DNA of 64,000 bases from Megamerina dolium (GCA_963854835.1 OY978525.1:111772018-111836017), one strand, 5' to 3'; shown: positions 23,140 to 35,183, counted from the stretch's first letter. Numbers and translations are program-made. The notes: a model not told the origin generated them from the sequence alone.

Positions 23140-23965
23140 TGAAATATACTACTTCATAATGTATTCAATTGGATAGTACATTGTTCAGGACATCGAACAT
23201 ATTGGAACTACTCTATGGTATGATGCAACGTGATTAAACACTGAGCCAATTGATTGAACTTAATGTGCATATTTCTGTTGTGTAAATGGAGCATTCTTTG
23301 AACTATTCTTAGTTGAGAACATCGAACATATTGGAACTACTCTATGGTATGATGCAAAGTGATCAAACATTGCACCAATTGATCGAATTTAATGTGCATA
23401 TTTCTGTTATGTAAATGGAGCATTCCTTTAACTATTCATAGTTAAGAACATCGAACATATTGGAACTACTCTATGGTATGATGCAACGTGATCAAACATT
23501 GAACCAATTGATCGAACTTAATGGTCATATTTCTGTTATGTAAATGGAGCATTCCTTGAACTATCCTTAGTTGAGAACATCGAACATATTGGAACTACTC
23601 TATGGTATGATGCAACGTGATTAAACATTGAGCCAATTGATCGAACTTAATGTGCATATTTATGTTATGTAAATGGAGCATTCCTTTAACTATTCTTAGT
23701 TGAGAACATCGAACGTATTGCAACTACTCTATGGTATGAAGCAACGTGATCAAACATTGCACCAATTTATCGAATTTAATGTGCATATTTCTGTTATGTA
23801 AATGGAGCATTCCTTTAACTATTCTTAGTTGAGAACATCGAACGTATTGCAACTACTCTATGGTATGATGCAAAGTGATCAAACATTGAACCAATTAATC
23901 GAACTTAATGGTCATATTTCTGTTATATAAATGGAGCATTCTTTTAACTATTCATAGTTTAAAAT
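23140..23965. repeat. 129-bp tandem array, six units
   Basis: CATCGAAC falls at 23191, 23320, 23449, 23578, 23707 and 23836: five intervals of exactly 129 bp. Each unit has the order GAACATCGAACATATTGGAA, ACTACTCTATGGTATGATGC, GATCAAACATTG, CCAATTGATCGAACTTAATG, then CTGTTATGTAAATGGAGCAT. It is non-coding. The same word order, with different spacing, is seen in the array at 28251-28880. Confidence 0.96.
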
Positions 23966-24845
23966 ACTTCAATTTGAGATATGTAGGAATATTTGTTGGC
24001 CTAATTTATAAAATTATAACTGTTATATGGACTTTTTAGCTCTGTACAACTTCTCAAATAGTAAGAAATTTTCATATTTTATTATATATTCACTTACAAG
24101 TATACGATAAGATGAATGTATGCAACAACATTATATTTACCTGAAAATAGAAATAGAAAAAAATTTATGATTAGAAATTGAGTTATTGTTAATTTTTGGT
24201 TAATTTTTTCAATATTTAAGTTTATATTAAATTCATCAAATAATGAAAATGAATTTCCAGAAGGAAAGAAAATACAGTTAGAGTTGTCGAAATCATATTT
24301 TCAATGTTAATTTTCGTAATTTAGAGCCAACCCGAGTTGGAGAAAACTGAAGGAAAACAGTTTAAGATATTCTTTAATATTATTTCACTAGGAATTCGTA
24401 ATTTTTTGCAATTTGAAATAAATAAAATATATTGGATTTTAGCGATCAAAATAATACTTAATATATATTTCTTCAATAAGGTATAACGGATAAAATAAAC
24501 AAAATTTCGCATCTCTACAACACGACTACAACTAATAGAATGATCTCACTAGAATGATCGAACTTGATCAAACTACAACGAAATATTGGTGCAACCAAAT
24601 ACTGTATCGTAAAGAGAGAAGTAATTAATGCTGGTCAGGTAGCAACTTAAGAATTGTGACTTTTAGCCTAAAGAAAATCTTATAGTTTCTTGCAACAAAA
24701 TGCATGAGAACATCGAATGAGTTGCAAATGCTTACAAGAATGATCGAACTTATAGTAGATGCTTAGAAAAATTTATTCAATTCAATGGCAACGCCATGTA
24801 AGTACATATTTAAAGAGTTCACGGCATTTGTAAGTGGGCAAACAC
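23966..24845. other. gene-free spacer with CATCGAAC module remnants
   Basis: AT-rich. 24540-24780 holds AATGATCGAACTTGATCAAA, GAACATCGAATGAGTTGCAA and AATGATCGAACTTATAGTAG, scattered pieces of the module that forms the 129-bp array. No gene recognised. Confidence 0.65.
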
Positions 24846-25033
24846 CAGTGGCGTAGCCAGAGGGTGGCGCAGGGTCAAGGAGATAGATCCCCCTTGGCCG
24901 ATGAACTTGTAAAAAAAAAGAAAAATAAAAATATATTTAGATATTAAAAAATCATTCATTAACAATGTTTTATTATACATCTTTTTCATCTTAACCCACC
25001 CCTTCTTTTGCCAAAATCCTGACTACATCACTG
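24846..25033. mobile_element. 188-bp MITE with CAGTGGCGTAGCCAG ends (copy M1)
   Basis: Left end CAGTGGCGTAGCCAG, right end CTGACTACATCACTG, its diverged complement. Inside are a GGTGGCGCAGGG / CCCCCTTGG G/C-rich border at each side and an AT-rich core containing ATCATTCATTAACAATG. Three further copies at 29850, 37136 and 54485. The CAG..CTG termini resemble hAT-type ends, but I could not confirm an 8-bp target duplication. Confidence 0.86.
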
Positions 25034-25415
25034 GTAGTCACACATGTTCTTGCATTTCGTATTGGGTATATACATACATATGTATATGCATTGGCATAAA
25101 TATTATAATGAAAGCTCATCCAATATGTACATATATGTTGTGGTCACACGCCAAATGCCAATTTACACTGACCATCGTACTCATGATATATGTACATACG
25201 GACAAATATACTATGTAGTAGTAGTAGAAATATGTACTGTACTGTGACTAAACCAAACGACTAACTGACTGACTGTCGAACCAACTGACAGACGCAATGA
25301 CAGAATTCATCGACTAAGTAAAGAACTAAATGATTTGTGAATGACCCAACAAGAGCGCATTAAAATTGTGTTTTTTTATATTGTTGCTGTTTTTCAACCA
25401 TATCCATACTCAAAT

Positions 25416-25436
25416 ACACACACACACACACACACA
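25416..25436. repeat. (CA)n microsatellite
   Basis: About ten CA dinucleotides, uninterrupted. Confidence 0.95.
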
Positions 25437-25524
25437 TAACAAAATGAACGTTCAATTTACGTTTCGTTAAACTGAAACATGCCTCCAAGTAAACAATAAT
25501 GTAATGTACATATCACTACCTACA

Positions 25525-25525
25525 C

Positions 25526-25575
<50 letters not shown>
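25525..25575. repeat. (ATC)n microsatellite
   Basis: About seventeen perfect ATC triplets, the longest pure trinucleotide run in the window. Confidence 0.96.
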
Positions 25576-26575
25576 ACAATAGCAGAAGCGAAAGCAGCAG
25601 CACAGAAAATTACCTCCTCATCACTAGTATGCATTGTTATGTATTATACACATAATACATACTCACATATACACATATACCCATATAGATGCCATATCAA
25701 ACCACACAAAAGCAAAAAACACTCGAAGCTCATCGCTAGCATCACAGCTCCAACAATAATAGCATAGTCATCATCAACAGCCATATATGTGTACACATAA
25801 TTCAAGCGAAGCCAATGTGCCGCCGTTTTGCCTTTAGATGGACAACTACATGCCATTAGAGAGCCTTCTCAAACTCTCCACTAACCATCGTTCAGCCCAC
25901 CACGTTGTGCTGCTGTGAACCAAAAAAACTCTCTGCTTGTTAAAATTCCCAATTGTAGTTGGAATACAAATTTGCGGATGGATGCGTACATAGTATGTAT
26001 CGTATATACATGTATGTGTGAGTATTGGTATGTATATGTACATGTGTATGTACGTATATATCCTCCATCTCATCTTCGAGCTTCTCTTCAGCTTATAACA
26101 ATGGTCAATGTAGTCAGTGTTGTTCATGTTGTTGTTGTTGTTGGTAGTGGAGGTTTAGTTTTTTTTTTTTTCATTTCTTCTGGACTTCTCTGCTTATTTG
26201 TGGCAATTTGACAAGCCAACTCAATTTATATGGAAGTATAAATGTACGTGCGCACACACATTATACATTATGTTACGTTATTAAGCATTATACGAGAGTA
26301 CAGGCACGCATTGCCTTGTTATGTATGGATTGCTTATTACCCCCCACCCCCCTCACCTGTTACTTGAATTTTGATTTTATTGTTTTTTCCTTTGTTTTTT
26401 TTTTTTTGTTTTTTTAGATTACCTTTGGAAAACAAATTCTTTTCATTCTCCGTTTGTGGTTTGTGCTCATTATAGTATCACCCCCACTAAGTCCATGCCT
26501 CTAGATTAAGATGAGACCAACGTGAAAAAGAGTTTTGTATTTTCAGTGGCGCTTGTGGTTTAGTTCATTGTAAGT

Positions 26576-26600
26576 TTGTGTGTGTGTGTGTGTATGTGTG
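26576..26600. repeat. (TG)n microsatellite
   Basis: TG run with one TA interruption; it creates a spurious cysteine/valine-rich reading frame. Confidence 0.93.
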
Positions 26601-26874
26601 GGTTTATTGTACAACAATAGTAAAAAAAGGCATGCACATATATATGAGAAGAATGAGTGGCAGAAATATGTACCACAAACAATTTTCCATTGTATCACGA
26701 GACTCTAGTCACAGAATTGTAGGAATTCAATGCTTTGGAAATTTAATTTTTGCTAATGTCTTCTGTAATGTAAGCCGTAGTATTTTTGGTTCACTTATTT
26801 ACTTGATGTTGGCTGTCGAACATTTTATGATAATTTGTTTGTTCTGCGACTACATTCAGAGGCACGGTATTGTA

Positions 26875-28131
26875 CAGGGTGATTTTTTAAGAGCCTTTGG
26901 ATTTGATAAAAAAAAAACACATAAAATTTAGAGAAATGTATGAAGGAATCATTATTTGAGTGTATGGAAACGATCTATATAATTCAATGTTTAACGCTGA
27001 TTTCATGCAAATGTTGACCGCGGTTGCGCCTCAAATGGTTCATACGCTGGGTCCAATTTTTGGCATACTCTCTCCAACATATCGGCTGATAACACGAATA
27101 AATTCTTCAATATTGGCTTCCAGAGAGTCAACCGTTGCGAGCTTGTCGCTATAGATATGAGCCTTAACATAGCCCCACAAAAAATAGTCTGAAGGCGCTA
27201 AATCGCACGATCTAGGCGACCAATTGACCGGCCCCAAACGTAAAGTAAACTGTTCATCGAACTCGCCTCTCAATTGGTCATTGTTTCGCATGCTGTATGG
27301 CATGTGGCACGGTGTTGTTGAAACCAGAAAGTTTGGAATCATCGCACGGTAGCGCTCGCCATTCACAGTAACGTTCCTGCCTTTGTCGTCTGTGAAAAGT
27401 ACGATCCAATGTTGCCAGCGGCCCATAATCCACACCAAACAGTGCATTCTTCGGGATGCATTGGCAATTCTTGCAACACTTCTGGCTGCTCTTCACACCA
27501 AATACGGCAATTTTGATTGTTCACGTATCCATTCAACCAGAAATGAGCTTCATCGCTGAAACACAATTTTCCGAGAAAAAAGTGGATCCAACTTTGCCAA
27601 CCAAAAGTTAGCCATTGTGGTAGATCGTCTGGCTTCAATTCTTGCACCAGCTTTATTTTAAAAGATTTTACACGCAAATCCGTCCCCAAAAACTTCCACG
27701 TGGTGGAGTAACAGCAACCCAATTGCTACGACCGGTGCCGAATCGATAATTCAAGGTCATCAACAACACTGGCGGATACAGCTGCGATATTTTTCTCTGT
27801 CCGCACTTTACATATGCTTGTTGGTGTTGGTTTAATGTCCAATAATGTAAATTTGGTGCGAAATTTAGTCATAAAATTCCAAAGAGCAGCCTCAGAAGGG
27901 TTTGCCCACACTGACTAGAAAATGGAAGAAGTGCACAATTCACTTTCTTAACCAAGCATGAATTTTGATAACAAAAATTCAATAATCTGCATACGTTGTT
28001 AGTTGTAAGTCGATTCATAGTTAAATTATATAGACCAAACTGAACATATTTGACAGTAACATGTTAAACGAAAACATCTGAGCTGTCAAAAACAGTGTTG
28101 CCAAAAAGAAAGTTGCTGAAAAATCATCCTG
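26875..28131 (-). mobile_element. rosa-like (DD41D) Tc1/mariner element (copy G1)
   Basis: Left terminus CAGGGTGATTTTTTAAGAGC, right terminus GCTGAAAAATCATCCTG, flanked by TA on both sides (26873-26874, 28132-28133). Length is 1257 bp. The plus-strand copy at 57718-58934 has the same two ends in opposite orientation. The coding strand is minus. Assignment to the DD41D rosa group rests on the WFQQDGA..CDLxxLDYFLW arrangement, measured in copy G2. Confidence 0.9.
27035..27950 (-). pseudogene. rosa-like transposase pseudogene (copy G1)
   Basis: Reading leftward: PSEAALWNFMTKFRTKFTLLD (N-terminal HTH, 27726-27911); then VVDDLELSIRHRS; KFLGTDLRVKSFKIKLVQEL; FSDEAHFWLNGYVNNQNCRIW with the first catalytic Asp near 27545-27560; EEQPEVLQELPMHPEECTVWCG; NGERYRAMIPNF; then a damaged WFQQ motif where the second Asp codon is changed (ACACCG in place of AGACGG, near 27315); and CDLAPSDYFLWGYVKAHIYSDK with the third Asp (near 27190). 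At least three frames are needed. Inactive. Confidence 0.86.
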
Positions 28132-28250
28132 TATATACTTCAGAGTAGATATGTACCCTGCGTCAATTCGTGTGATAATTGATGTAAGATTCTACGCTTC
28201 GAACTTAAATATTGTAAGTAGTTAACATTCGATATTTTCTTCTACCAAGC

Positions 28251-28880
28251 TATCCAAACCAAAACATCGAACGTGTTGCAACTACTTCATTGAACTGTCG
28301 TACTTAGATCAAACATCAATCAATCGTACATACCGACTTTATATTTTCTAAATAAATGTAGTTGCAGTCTTGGAACAAGTTGTGTCAAAATGCTTTTCTA
28401 GTATTCCAAATACTTGTTTCTGGTATTGCACCTCATTTGGTATAGGCTTGAACATGATATCATAGTATCCAACCAAAACATCGAACTTGTTTCAACTACT
28501 TCATTGAACTGTCGTACTTAGATCAAACATCAATCAATCGACTCTATATTTTCTAAATAAATGCAGTTGCAGTCCTGGAACAAGTTGTGTCAACATGCTT
28601 TTCTAGTATTCCAAATACTTGTTTCTGGTATTGCACCTCATTTGGTATAGGCTTGAACATGATATCATAGTATCCAACCAAAACATCGAACTTGGTGCAA
28701 CTACTTCATTGAACTGTCGTACTTAGATCAAACATCAATCAATCGTACAAACGCCTTTTTGTTTTCTCAATAAATGCAATAGTCTTGGAACTAGTTGTCT
28801 CTACATACTAGTTGCAAATACTTGCTTCTGGTATTGCATCTCATTTGGTATAGGCTTGAACACGATATCATAGTAATTTT
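28251..28880. repeat. tandem array, 205-214-bp unit, three copies
   Basis: ACATCGAAC anchors fall at 28264, 28478 and 28683. Each unit reads CATCGAAC..TTGCAACTACTTCATTG, GATCAAACATCAATCAATCG, then TTTGGTATAGGCTTGAACA and GATATCATAGTA. The second unit is about 9 bp shorter, lacking part of TACATACCGA. The first 50 bp match the first part of the 129-bp unit at 23140, so the two arrays share an ancestral module but extend it with different downstream sequence. Confidence 0.92.
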
Positions 28881-29849
28881 ATTAAATATTCGAATACCAA
28901 AATATGGTCGATAAAAGTGGGATCACTTAACATCCAATTTTCATTAAAGTAAACAATGTAGAGATGCTCGATTAAAACCCCAAGCAACTAAATAATCAAA
29001 CATCATGTACACAAAAATTGATTTTTAGACAAATTCCAATAACTAAATTATGGTATATATGATCATTACCAAATTGAATGTATGTAGTACAAGTATTGCA
29101 TTTATGTTGTCTGTGTTCATGTGTTCATTTTATATTTGATATTTACCCAATTGAGTGTCACATATTGAATTTTGTTTACACATACCTATTGGCCAGATTG
29201 TGTGGGCAGAGGCAGTTGCGTGAATAATATGAATCGTATGAGTACATACGATATATATGCATAGTATTTAGTTGCTTGAGGGTATATTGTAAGTATTTAC
29301 ACTTTAACGTTTTGTATGTATTCGTATGCCATTCAATAGTAGTGGTGATGTTTACTACATACTTACACCTATACGAGTACATATGTACATAGATAGAAGT
29401 TTAATATTTATGGTGTGCGATCATGATGATGATTAGGTTGATGATGCTTTGGGGTGATGATAAATATTGATAAATTGTTTACACGTACGCAGCACAATAT
29501 ACTTAATATGAATATAGTAGTAGTACACCTTCGAGTTTGGTATTTACGTAAGTAATGCGTAATATCAGATTTGAAATTAGTCAAATGTAATATCATCCAT
29601 CAGTTAAATGGGAAATTTACTACGATGAAATTATAATACCGTAAATTGTGATTTATTTTCGAAATAAATCAGTGTCGAACTATATGCACTGTAAAGCACA
29701 TATTTAATGTGAAAATTTGGGAAAATCACTGGTATAAGAGTTCACAAATATTTATTGCAGTTTGGTAATTATTTTTGTATGTAAATTAGCAAAAGTAGTA
29801 GTCAGTATAAACCTCGACTTTCTTAGATCAAAAACGTAATATCTGTTGT
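28881..29849. other. gene-free AT-rich spacer
   Basis: Only TATGTACATA-type simple sequence and short A/T runs; no coding signal. Confidence 0.6.
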
Positions 29850-30035
29850 TAGTGGCATAGCCAAGATTTTGGAAAAGGGGGGAAGGGGGGTTAAAAGATG
29901 AAAAAGATGTATAGAAATACATTTTTAATGAATCATTTTTAAATATCTATATATTATTATATTTCTTTTTTTAACAATTCCATCTGCCAAGGGGGGGGGG
30001 ATTTATCCTCCTAATCCCCCCTGGTTACGCCACTG
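29850..30035. mobile_element. 186-bp MITE (copy M2)
   Basis: Ends TAGTGGCATAGCCAAGATTT and GGTTACGCCACTG. The inner G-runs (GGGGGGAAGGGGGG near 29877-29892 and G10 near 29991-30000) face C-runs at the right, and the AT-rich core matches copy M1 (ATGAATCATTTTTAAATATC). Same family as 24846, 37136 and 54485. Confidence 0.86.
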
Positions 30036-30379
30036 CCTGCTGTGATGCCCATTACGGGCCCTTTTACTAAGTTACTTCAAACCAAAAATGAAACATTGTA
30101 TGTGTATATAGCAGTGATTGAATTGGGATTAATTTGATTGGGTGAACCTTTCCCGATAGAGCGTTGAATGGAAATAGAAGAGATTTTATTTGTAATAACA
30201 TTTCTGGACTCTCATTGAGCCATTAATAAGTGATTTATACAGTTTTTTAGACCAAGCTTGAGCTAATCATGTGATTTATTCATCGCACAACACTCCCATG
30301 AAATTACAACAAATACAAGTATAAATATAACAAAATTGGATTATACTAGCACTATACTAGGTTTTAATATGCGTTAAGA

Positions 30380-31925
30380 ATTTTTCGCAAAAAGGTTAAA
30401 AATTACTCATACGGGTGGTAGTTAGAGGGTTAAAATATTTTGAGAAAATAATCTCCGAAAATTTTTAATAAAGGTCTCCAAAGACAAGAATTATACTAAA
30501 TGCAATTTTACGATATTTCAAATTAAATGATTCTTCTTTTGACAGAAAAAACTCAAATTTTAAACCACTTTAATAAAAATGGTGACGTAGAGTAGCAAAA
30601 AGGAATTAAGGCTTTTATTACTGAAGTAAAATGCTATTCTTTAAAACTGGTTTCGTTCATCCCCGAGACAATGACCCACAAATTGTAGCATGATGTTTTT
30701 ACACGATGCAATAGATGCTTAAAAATAAAGAACTTCAAATCTTAATTTGTTTCTTACATGTTACCTATAAGTCATACAAATTATTTGTCTTTAGTGACCC
30801 TTAGTGAAATTTTCTGGAGAATATTTTTGTCAAAGACTTTAACCCTTGTGATCCTCTTAAATGTTGAATTTTAATGGATTTTTTGAAATAAGGTCCAAAA
30901 TGACCCATAAGGATAGTAGTTAGAGGGTTAAAATGTTTGGAGAAAATAATCCTCGTAAAATTTTAATATCCGAAGTGTCCGAAGGCAAGAATTATACTAA
31001 ACGCAATTTTACATATGATTTTTTAAATTCCATGATTCTACTTTTGATCGAAAAACCGAAATTTTAAACCATTGTAAAAAGAAAATAATGACGTGGACGA
31101 ACAGAAAGGTATGAAGGCTTTTGTTACTGAAGTAAAATGCTATTGTTTAAGACTAGTTTGGATCATCTTCGAGACAATGACCCTCAAATTGTGGCATGAT
31201 GTTATTACACGATGCAATAGATGCTTAAAAATAAAGCACTTAAAATCTTAATTCGTGTTTTACATGATACCTGTACCTTGTACAAATTATTTGTCTTTAG
31301 TGACCCTTAGTGAAATTTTCTGGAGAATATTTCTGTCGAAAACTTTAACACTTGTGCTCCTCTCAAATGTTGAGTTTTAATGGATTTTTTGAAATAAGGT
31401 CCGAAATGACCCATACGGATGGTAATTAGAGGGTTAAAATGTTTGGAGAAAATAATCCTCGTAAAATTTTAGTATAGATCTCCGAAGACAAGAACTATAT
31501 TAAATGTAATTTAATATATGGTTTTTCAAATTCCATGATTCTACTTAACTCGTAGAAATTATTTGTCTATAGTGACACTTAGTGAAATTGTCTAAAGGAT
31601 ATTTCTGTTGAAAACTTTAACCCTCCTTCTCCTCTGAAATGTTGACTTTTAATGGATTTTTCGAAATAAGGTCCAAAATGACCCATATGTATGATAGTTA
31701 GAGGGTTAAAATGTTCTAAGAAAATAATCCCTGGTCATTTTTAATATAGGTCTCTGAAGACAAGAATTATTCTAAATGCATATTTAGCATATGATTTTTC
31801 AAATTCCATGATTCTACTTTTGATCAAAAAATTTAAATTTAAATTTTAATTTTAAACCACTGTAAAACTAAAATTGTGACATAGTGGAGCAAAAAAGGTA
31901 TTAAAATGCTATCGTTTAAGACTGG
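30380..31925. repeat. ~500-bp tandem array, four units, third one internally deleted
   Basis: The anchor TTAGAGGGTTAAAAT falls near 30422, 30920, 31426 and 31698, intervals of 498, 506 and 272 bp. Unit order: TTAGAGGGTTAAAAT, AGACAAGAATTATACTAAAT, GACAATGACCC..AAATTGT, CACGATGCAATAGATGCTTA, TTATTTGTCTTTAGTGACCC, AATAAGGTCCAAAATGACCC. The third unit lacks the middle ~230 bp. Units are moderately diverged. No frame is conserved across units. A partial copy of the GACAATGACCCTGAAATTGT part lies at 61600-61625. Confidence 0.93.
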
Positions 31926-32175
31926 TGGACATTTTATTTTGTTTTATTAAATAAAATTTTTGTTTTATTAAATTTTATTTACTCTTGTCATGGGTGTATG
32001 GATGGACATGCTAATTGTTGCGATTAGATTCGCTCATATTGTATAAAGTTGTAGTGCAGATGCAACAAGTTCTATGTTATCTATTCTTATTCAGTATAAT
32101 TACAGATCGTTATTGTTGTTTGTGCATATATTTTATTTGTAAAAAATCATACCACAATGGTCTAACTTGAATATA

Positions 32176-32735
32176 CAAGGTGTGACAATTATGTATTAAG
32201 ACTGCCTCTAGAAAACACAATTAAAATACGATATCTGCTAATTTTTCGGTATATTTATACGAAATATTCTCCTCCTGATTCAATACACTTGTTACATCGA
32301 TTTAATAGTGATTCAAACGCGTGTTCCAGCTCATTTTTCAGAATTGCCTCCAGTGCCCTTGTCGAAGCCCGTTGTATGGTCTGAATGTCATCAAAAAAGC
32401 ATCCTTTCAACTTCAATTTCAGTTTTGGGCACAAAAAGAAGTCGCACGTTGCCAAATCAGGTGAATACGGCGGGTGATTCAACACACAAACCTGTTTCCG
32501 AGCCAAAAATTGACGAACAATGAGTGCTGTGTGTTAAATTTCATGTTGAAATTTCATCATCAAACGAACATGTGTTTTGTAAAATGAATGTCAATAAACA
32601 TTAAATGTCCACCAAATGCCATGAAAATTTGACAGTTAGTAGAGGAAGGTTGAAGCTTCAAAACGCATGCACATAGATGGCGCGCTTGGTTGCTGAGATA
32701 TGGTTCGAGTCTTAATACATATTTGTCACACCTTG
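32176..32735 (-). mobile_element. 560-bp mariner deletion derivative
   Basis: TIRs are clear: CAAGGTGTGACAATTATGTA at the left and TACATATTTGTCACACCTTG at the right, extending to ~28 bp, flanked by TA (32174-32175, 32736-32737). The minus strand encodes only the C-terminal fifth of a transposase; the rest has been deleted, joining near 32515. No other copy in the window. Confidence 0.88.
32255..32506 (-). pseudogene. C-terminal fragment of a mariner transposase
   Basis: 83-residue frame. PPYSPDLATCDFFLCPKLK carries the region of the third catalytic Asp, followed by a helical tail ending RCNKCIESGGEYF, the usual mariner C-terminus. The natural stop follows. The first and second catalytic residues and both HTH domains are absent, so this cannot be a transposase. 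The frame is intact over this stretch, suggesting the deletion derivative spread or formed relatively recently. Confidence 0.8.
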
Positions 32736-32737
32736 TA

Positions 32738-34457
32738 TTATGTTAAATAAATTGTAATAACATTTGCAATTATTGTTGTATTATGTTTATGGTTGGTTTT
32801 TTTTTTTTTTGTATTAATTACTTTTAATAGCACACACTAATTACTTAGCTACCACATACTTGTAATTTATTATTATCGATCAATTGATTGTAATTGATCT
32901 TTACATTTATATTTTAATGATTATTGTCAAATAAAATAATATTGTATATTTCTATATAAGTAATTTTGCCATTCAATAATTTATGGTGTTTTGTTTTGTT
33001 TTTTTTTTTTGAAAATTGTATTTTTTTATTTTTGTTAACGAATAGAGCAAATACATTTTATATTTATGTATGTTTAGTGTATGTACGATATGTTTACACT
33101 CATAAACAAGCATTAAACTGATGACGTGTCCTTGTTACTTTTGACATTACAATCGCTTTCAAAGTCATATTTGTAAATGTATACAAAATATTTCTACTCA
33201 ATATTAATACTTAATAATAATACCACACGTAGTAATAGTACAAAAAATTATTCATGTTCATGTCGTTAGCCATTATGAATGTGTATAAATAAAATTCATG
33301 TGATTTGAGCATGAGATTGTTCATATGTAGGTAAACATATATACATATGTATGTGTGTATACCCAAAAAAAAAAAAAAATAGTATGCATAACTATTTAAA
33401 ATTGATTGCAAGCTTCAGCACGCATTTTCATAAATTATAATTTATTACTTCAATGCTTCAAAAATATATACGAAATGATGCAATCGAAAGAAATATCTTG
33501 CACACAATATAATAATTTAATACATGTAGTATCTAGTAATTGAATAAATCTGCAAATCATAAATAATAAATCATAGGTAGTGCACTTAATGTATGTTGGA
33601 AATATTACATTCACTAAGAAAATCTCAAAAAATCATAGAATGATTAATAGAAATTCTCAAACAAAATTTCTCAAATTAAGTGTGGAAATAATCACAATTA
33701 ATACGAAATATATTGAACAAATAAAGCATTCGTATATGTGAAAAATAAGAAAATAAATAAAATAAGAAAATAAGAAAACGAAAAAAAAAAAAAATCGTAT
33801 TCAAGCAAAATAATAAAGTGAAATAAATACTTTCATGTAGGTACTCAAATATGTATTTGTATATTGACAGACCTTTAAGAATAAATATTTGCTTATGGAT
33901 AATATTTACTTAATTATTAAAGTAGTCAACAGATGATAACACATACCACACACACACACATGCATACGATATGTAGATATGCGCATGCAGAGTATTGCCG
34001 ACAAAACCGGCTAATTTACACTCAGACACTTTTGTACAAAATTATAAATAAACAATTTTATGTTCTCACAAAATGTGTGAATGTGTTTATATGAGTGTTA
34101 TTATTGAATAGTTGAAGTACAAAAAAAAAAAAAAAAATAAACAAGTTTAATGCAAACTATAAAAATCTTCTGATATGGAAATGAAAGTAAGAGAACTGTT
34201 TGTTTTAAGTTTCATAATGTTGGATCATTTTGAAGAGTAGTTGCAACAATATGTTTGATGTTGATGATTGTTCTTTCAATTATACATATTTCAATTTATT
34301 TAAAATATTAATGAAATGGGAATAATCAATAGTTTAGAAATTGAAAAATATTCTACCTAGTCAAGTCATTAATATTGATACACAGAAAAATTTGACGCCA
34401 AATGAAAACGAATTAATATTTTTCAAAACTTTTTTTTTTTTTTCTTTTATTGAACTA
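32738..34457. other. gene-free AT-rich spacer
   Basis: Poly-T/A tracts (33000-33010, 33365-33380, 33782-33795, 34120-34137) and a CACACA tract 33949-33960. 34210-34275 holds the dispersed CATCGAAC module in reverse (GAGTAGTTGCAACAATATGT). No gene recognised. Confidence 0.6.
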
Positions 34458-35183
34458 CCAGGTGTACAAGTTTAAATCCCCTGTTTGCGTAGACGGCGTT
34501 AGTGAGCATATTGAGTTATTATCGACTGTGCATCCTTTTTTTATGAGTTCAACACCTGTTTACATCAATTAGTAAACATCATCAGTGATTTCATACAATA
34601 ACATACATTTTTCCTCGTATAATCATGTCTAATTTCGTGCCAGAAAAAGAGCATATGCTGGAAGCTCTATTTTTTTGCTTCAATTTGAAGAAATCTGCTA
34701 CTAAAACCTGGTGAAACTGTCAATGCACACCGCTACCACCAACAACTAGTGAAATTGCGCCGTGCTTTGAGTGAAAAAAGGCCTGGTTATGAACAAAGAC
34801 ATGAGAAGCCGATTTTTCTCCACGACAACGCCCCATCGCACACGTCAAAACTGGTACAAAACTACTTGGACACACTCAATTGGGAGGTGCTACCTCATCC
34901 CGCTTATTCACCAGATCTGCGCCCTCCTGAATATTACCTATTTTCGTCGATGGTTCACGCGCTCGCCGAACAGCACTTCGATTCGTATGAAGTCGTCGGA
35001 AAATGGCTTCACGAGTGGTTTGCCTTGGAAAAGGAGAAATTCTTTTCGCATGGTATACACAAGTTGGCCGAGAAATGGGAAAAATGTATAGCTAGTGAGG
35101 GCAAATACTTTGAATAAATTAATTTTTGGCTTTTTATGAAAAAAAATGTGTTTTTTTTTACGGATTTAAGCTTGTACACCTGG
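34458..35183 (+). mobile_element. Mos1-like mariner, internally deleted (copy 2)
   Basis: Ends CCAGGTGTACAAGTTTAAAT and ATTTAAGCTTGTACACCTGG, with TA on both sides (34456-34457, 35184-35185). Sequence follows copy 4914-6396 until GAAGAAATCTGCT (about 34699), then jumps to AAACCTGGTGAAACTGTCAA, deleting both HTH domains and the first catalytic Asp. The 237-bp duplication is not present here, though the deleted zone covers most of it. Confidence 0.93.
34625..35117 (+). pseudogene. Mos1-like transposase, deleted
   Basis: The ATG at 34625 (MSNFVPEKEH) precedes a premature break. After the deletion an open frame (34749-35117) gives KRPGYEQRHEKPIFLHDNAPSH with the second Asp, WEVLPHPAYSPD, then RPPEYYLF, where the third catalytic Asp of APSD has become Glu, and ends IHKLAEKWEKCIASEGKYFE before TAA. 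The 122-codon frame lacks the first Asp and DNA-binding part. Inactive. Confidence 0.88.

Larger units (their letters stand above)
25034..26874. other. gene-free spacer rich in microsatellites
   Basis: CA tract 25416-25436, ATC tract 25525-25575, TTG tract near 26129-26141, poly-T 26158-26172 and 26395-26407, TG tract 26576-26600. Open frames across these are simple-sequence products. Confidence 0.6.

Noticed and set aside
24846..25033. 8-bp hAT target duplication around the 188-bp MITE
   Set aside because: CAG..CTG ends suggested hAT, but flanks of the four copies show no convincing 8-bp direct repeats.
26578..26931. Plus-strand 117-codon frame beginning MCVCVYVWVYC
   Set aside because: Starts in a TG microsatellite and runs into the ITR of element G1; no recognisable domain.
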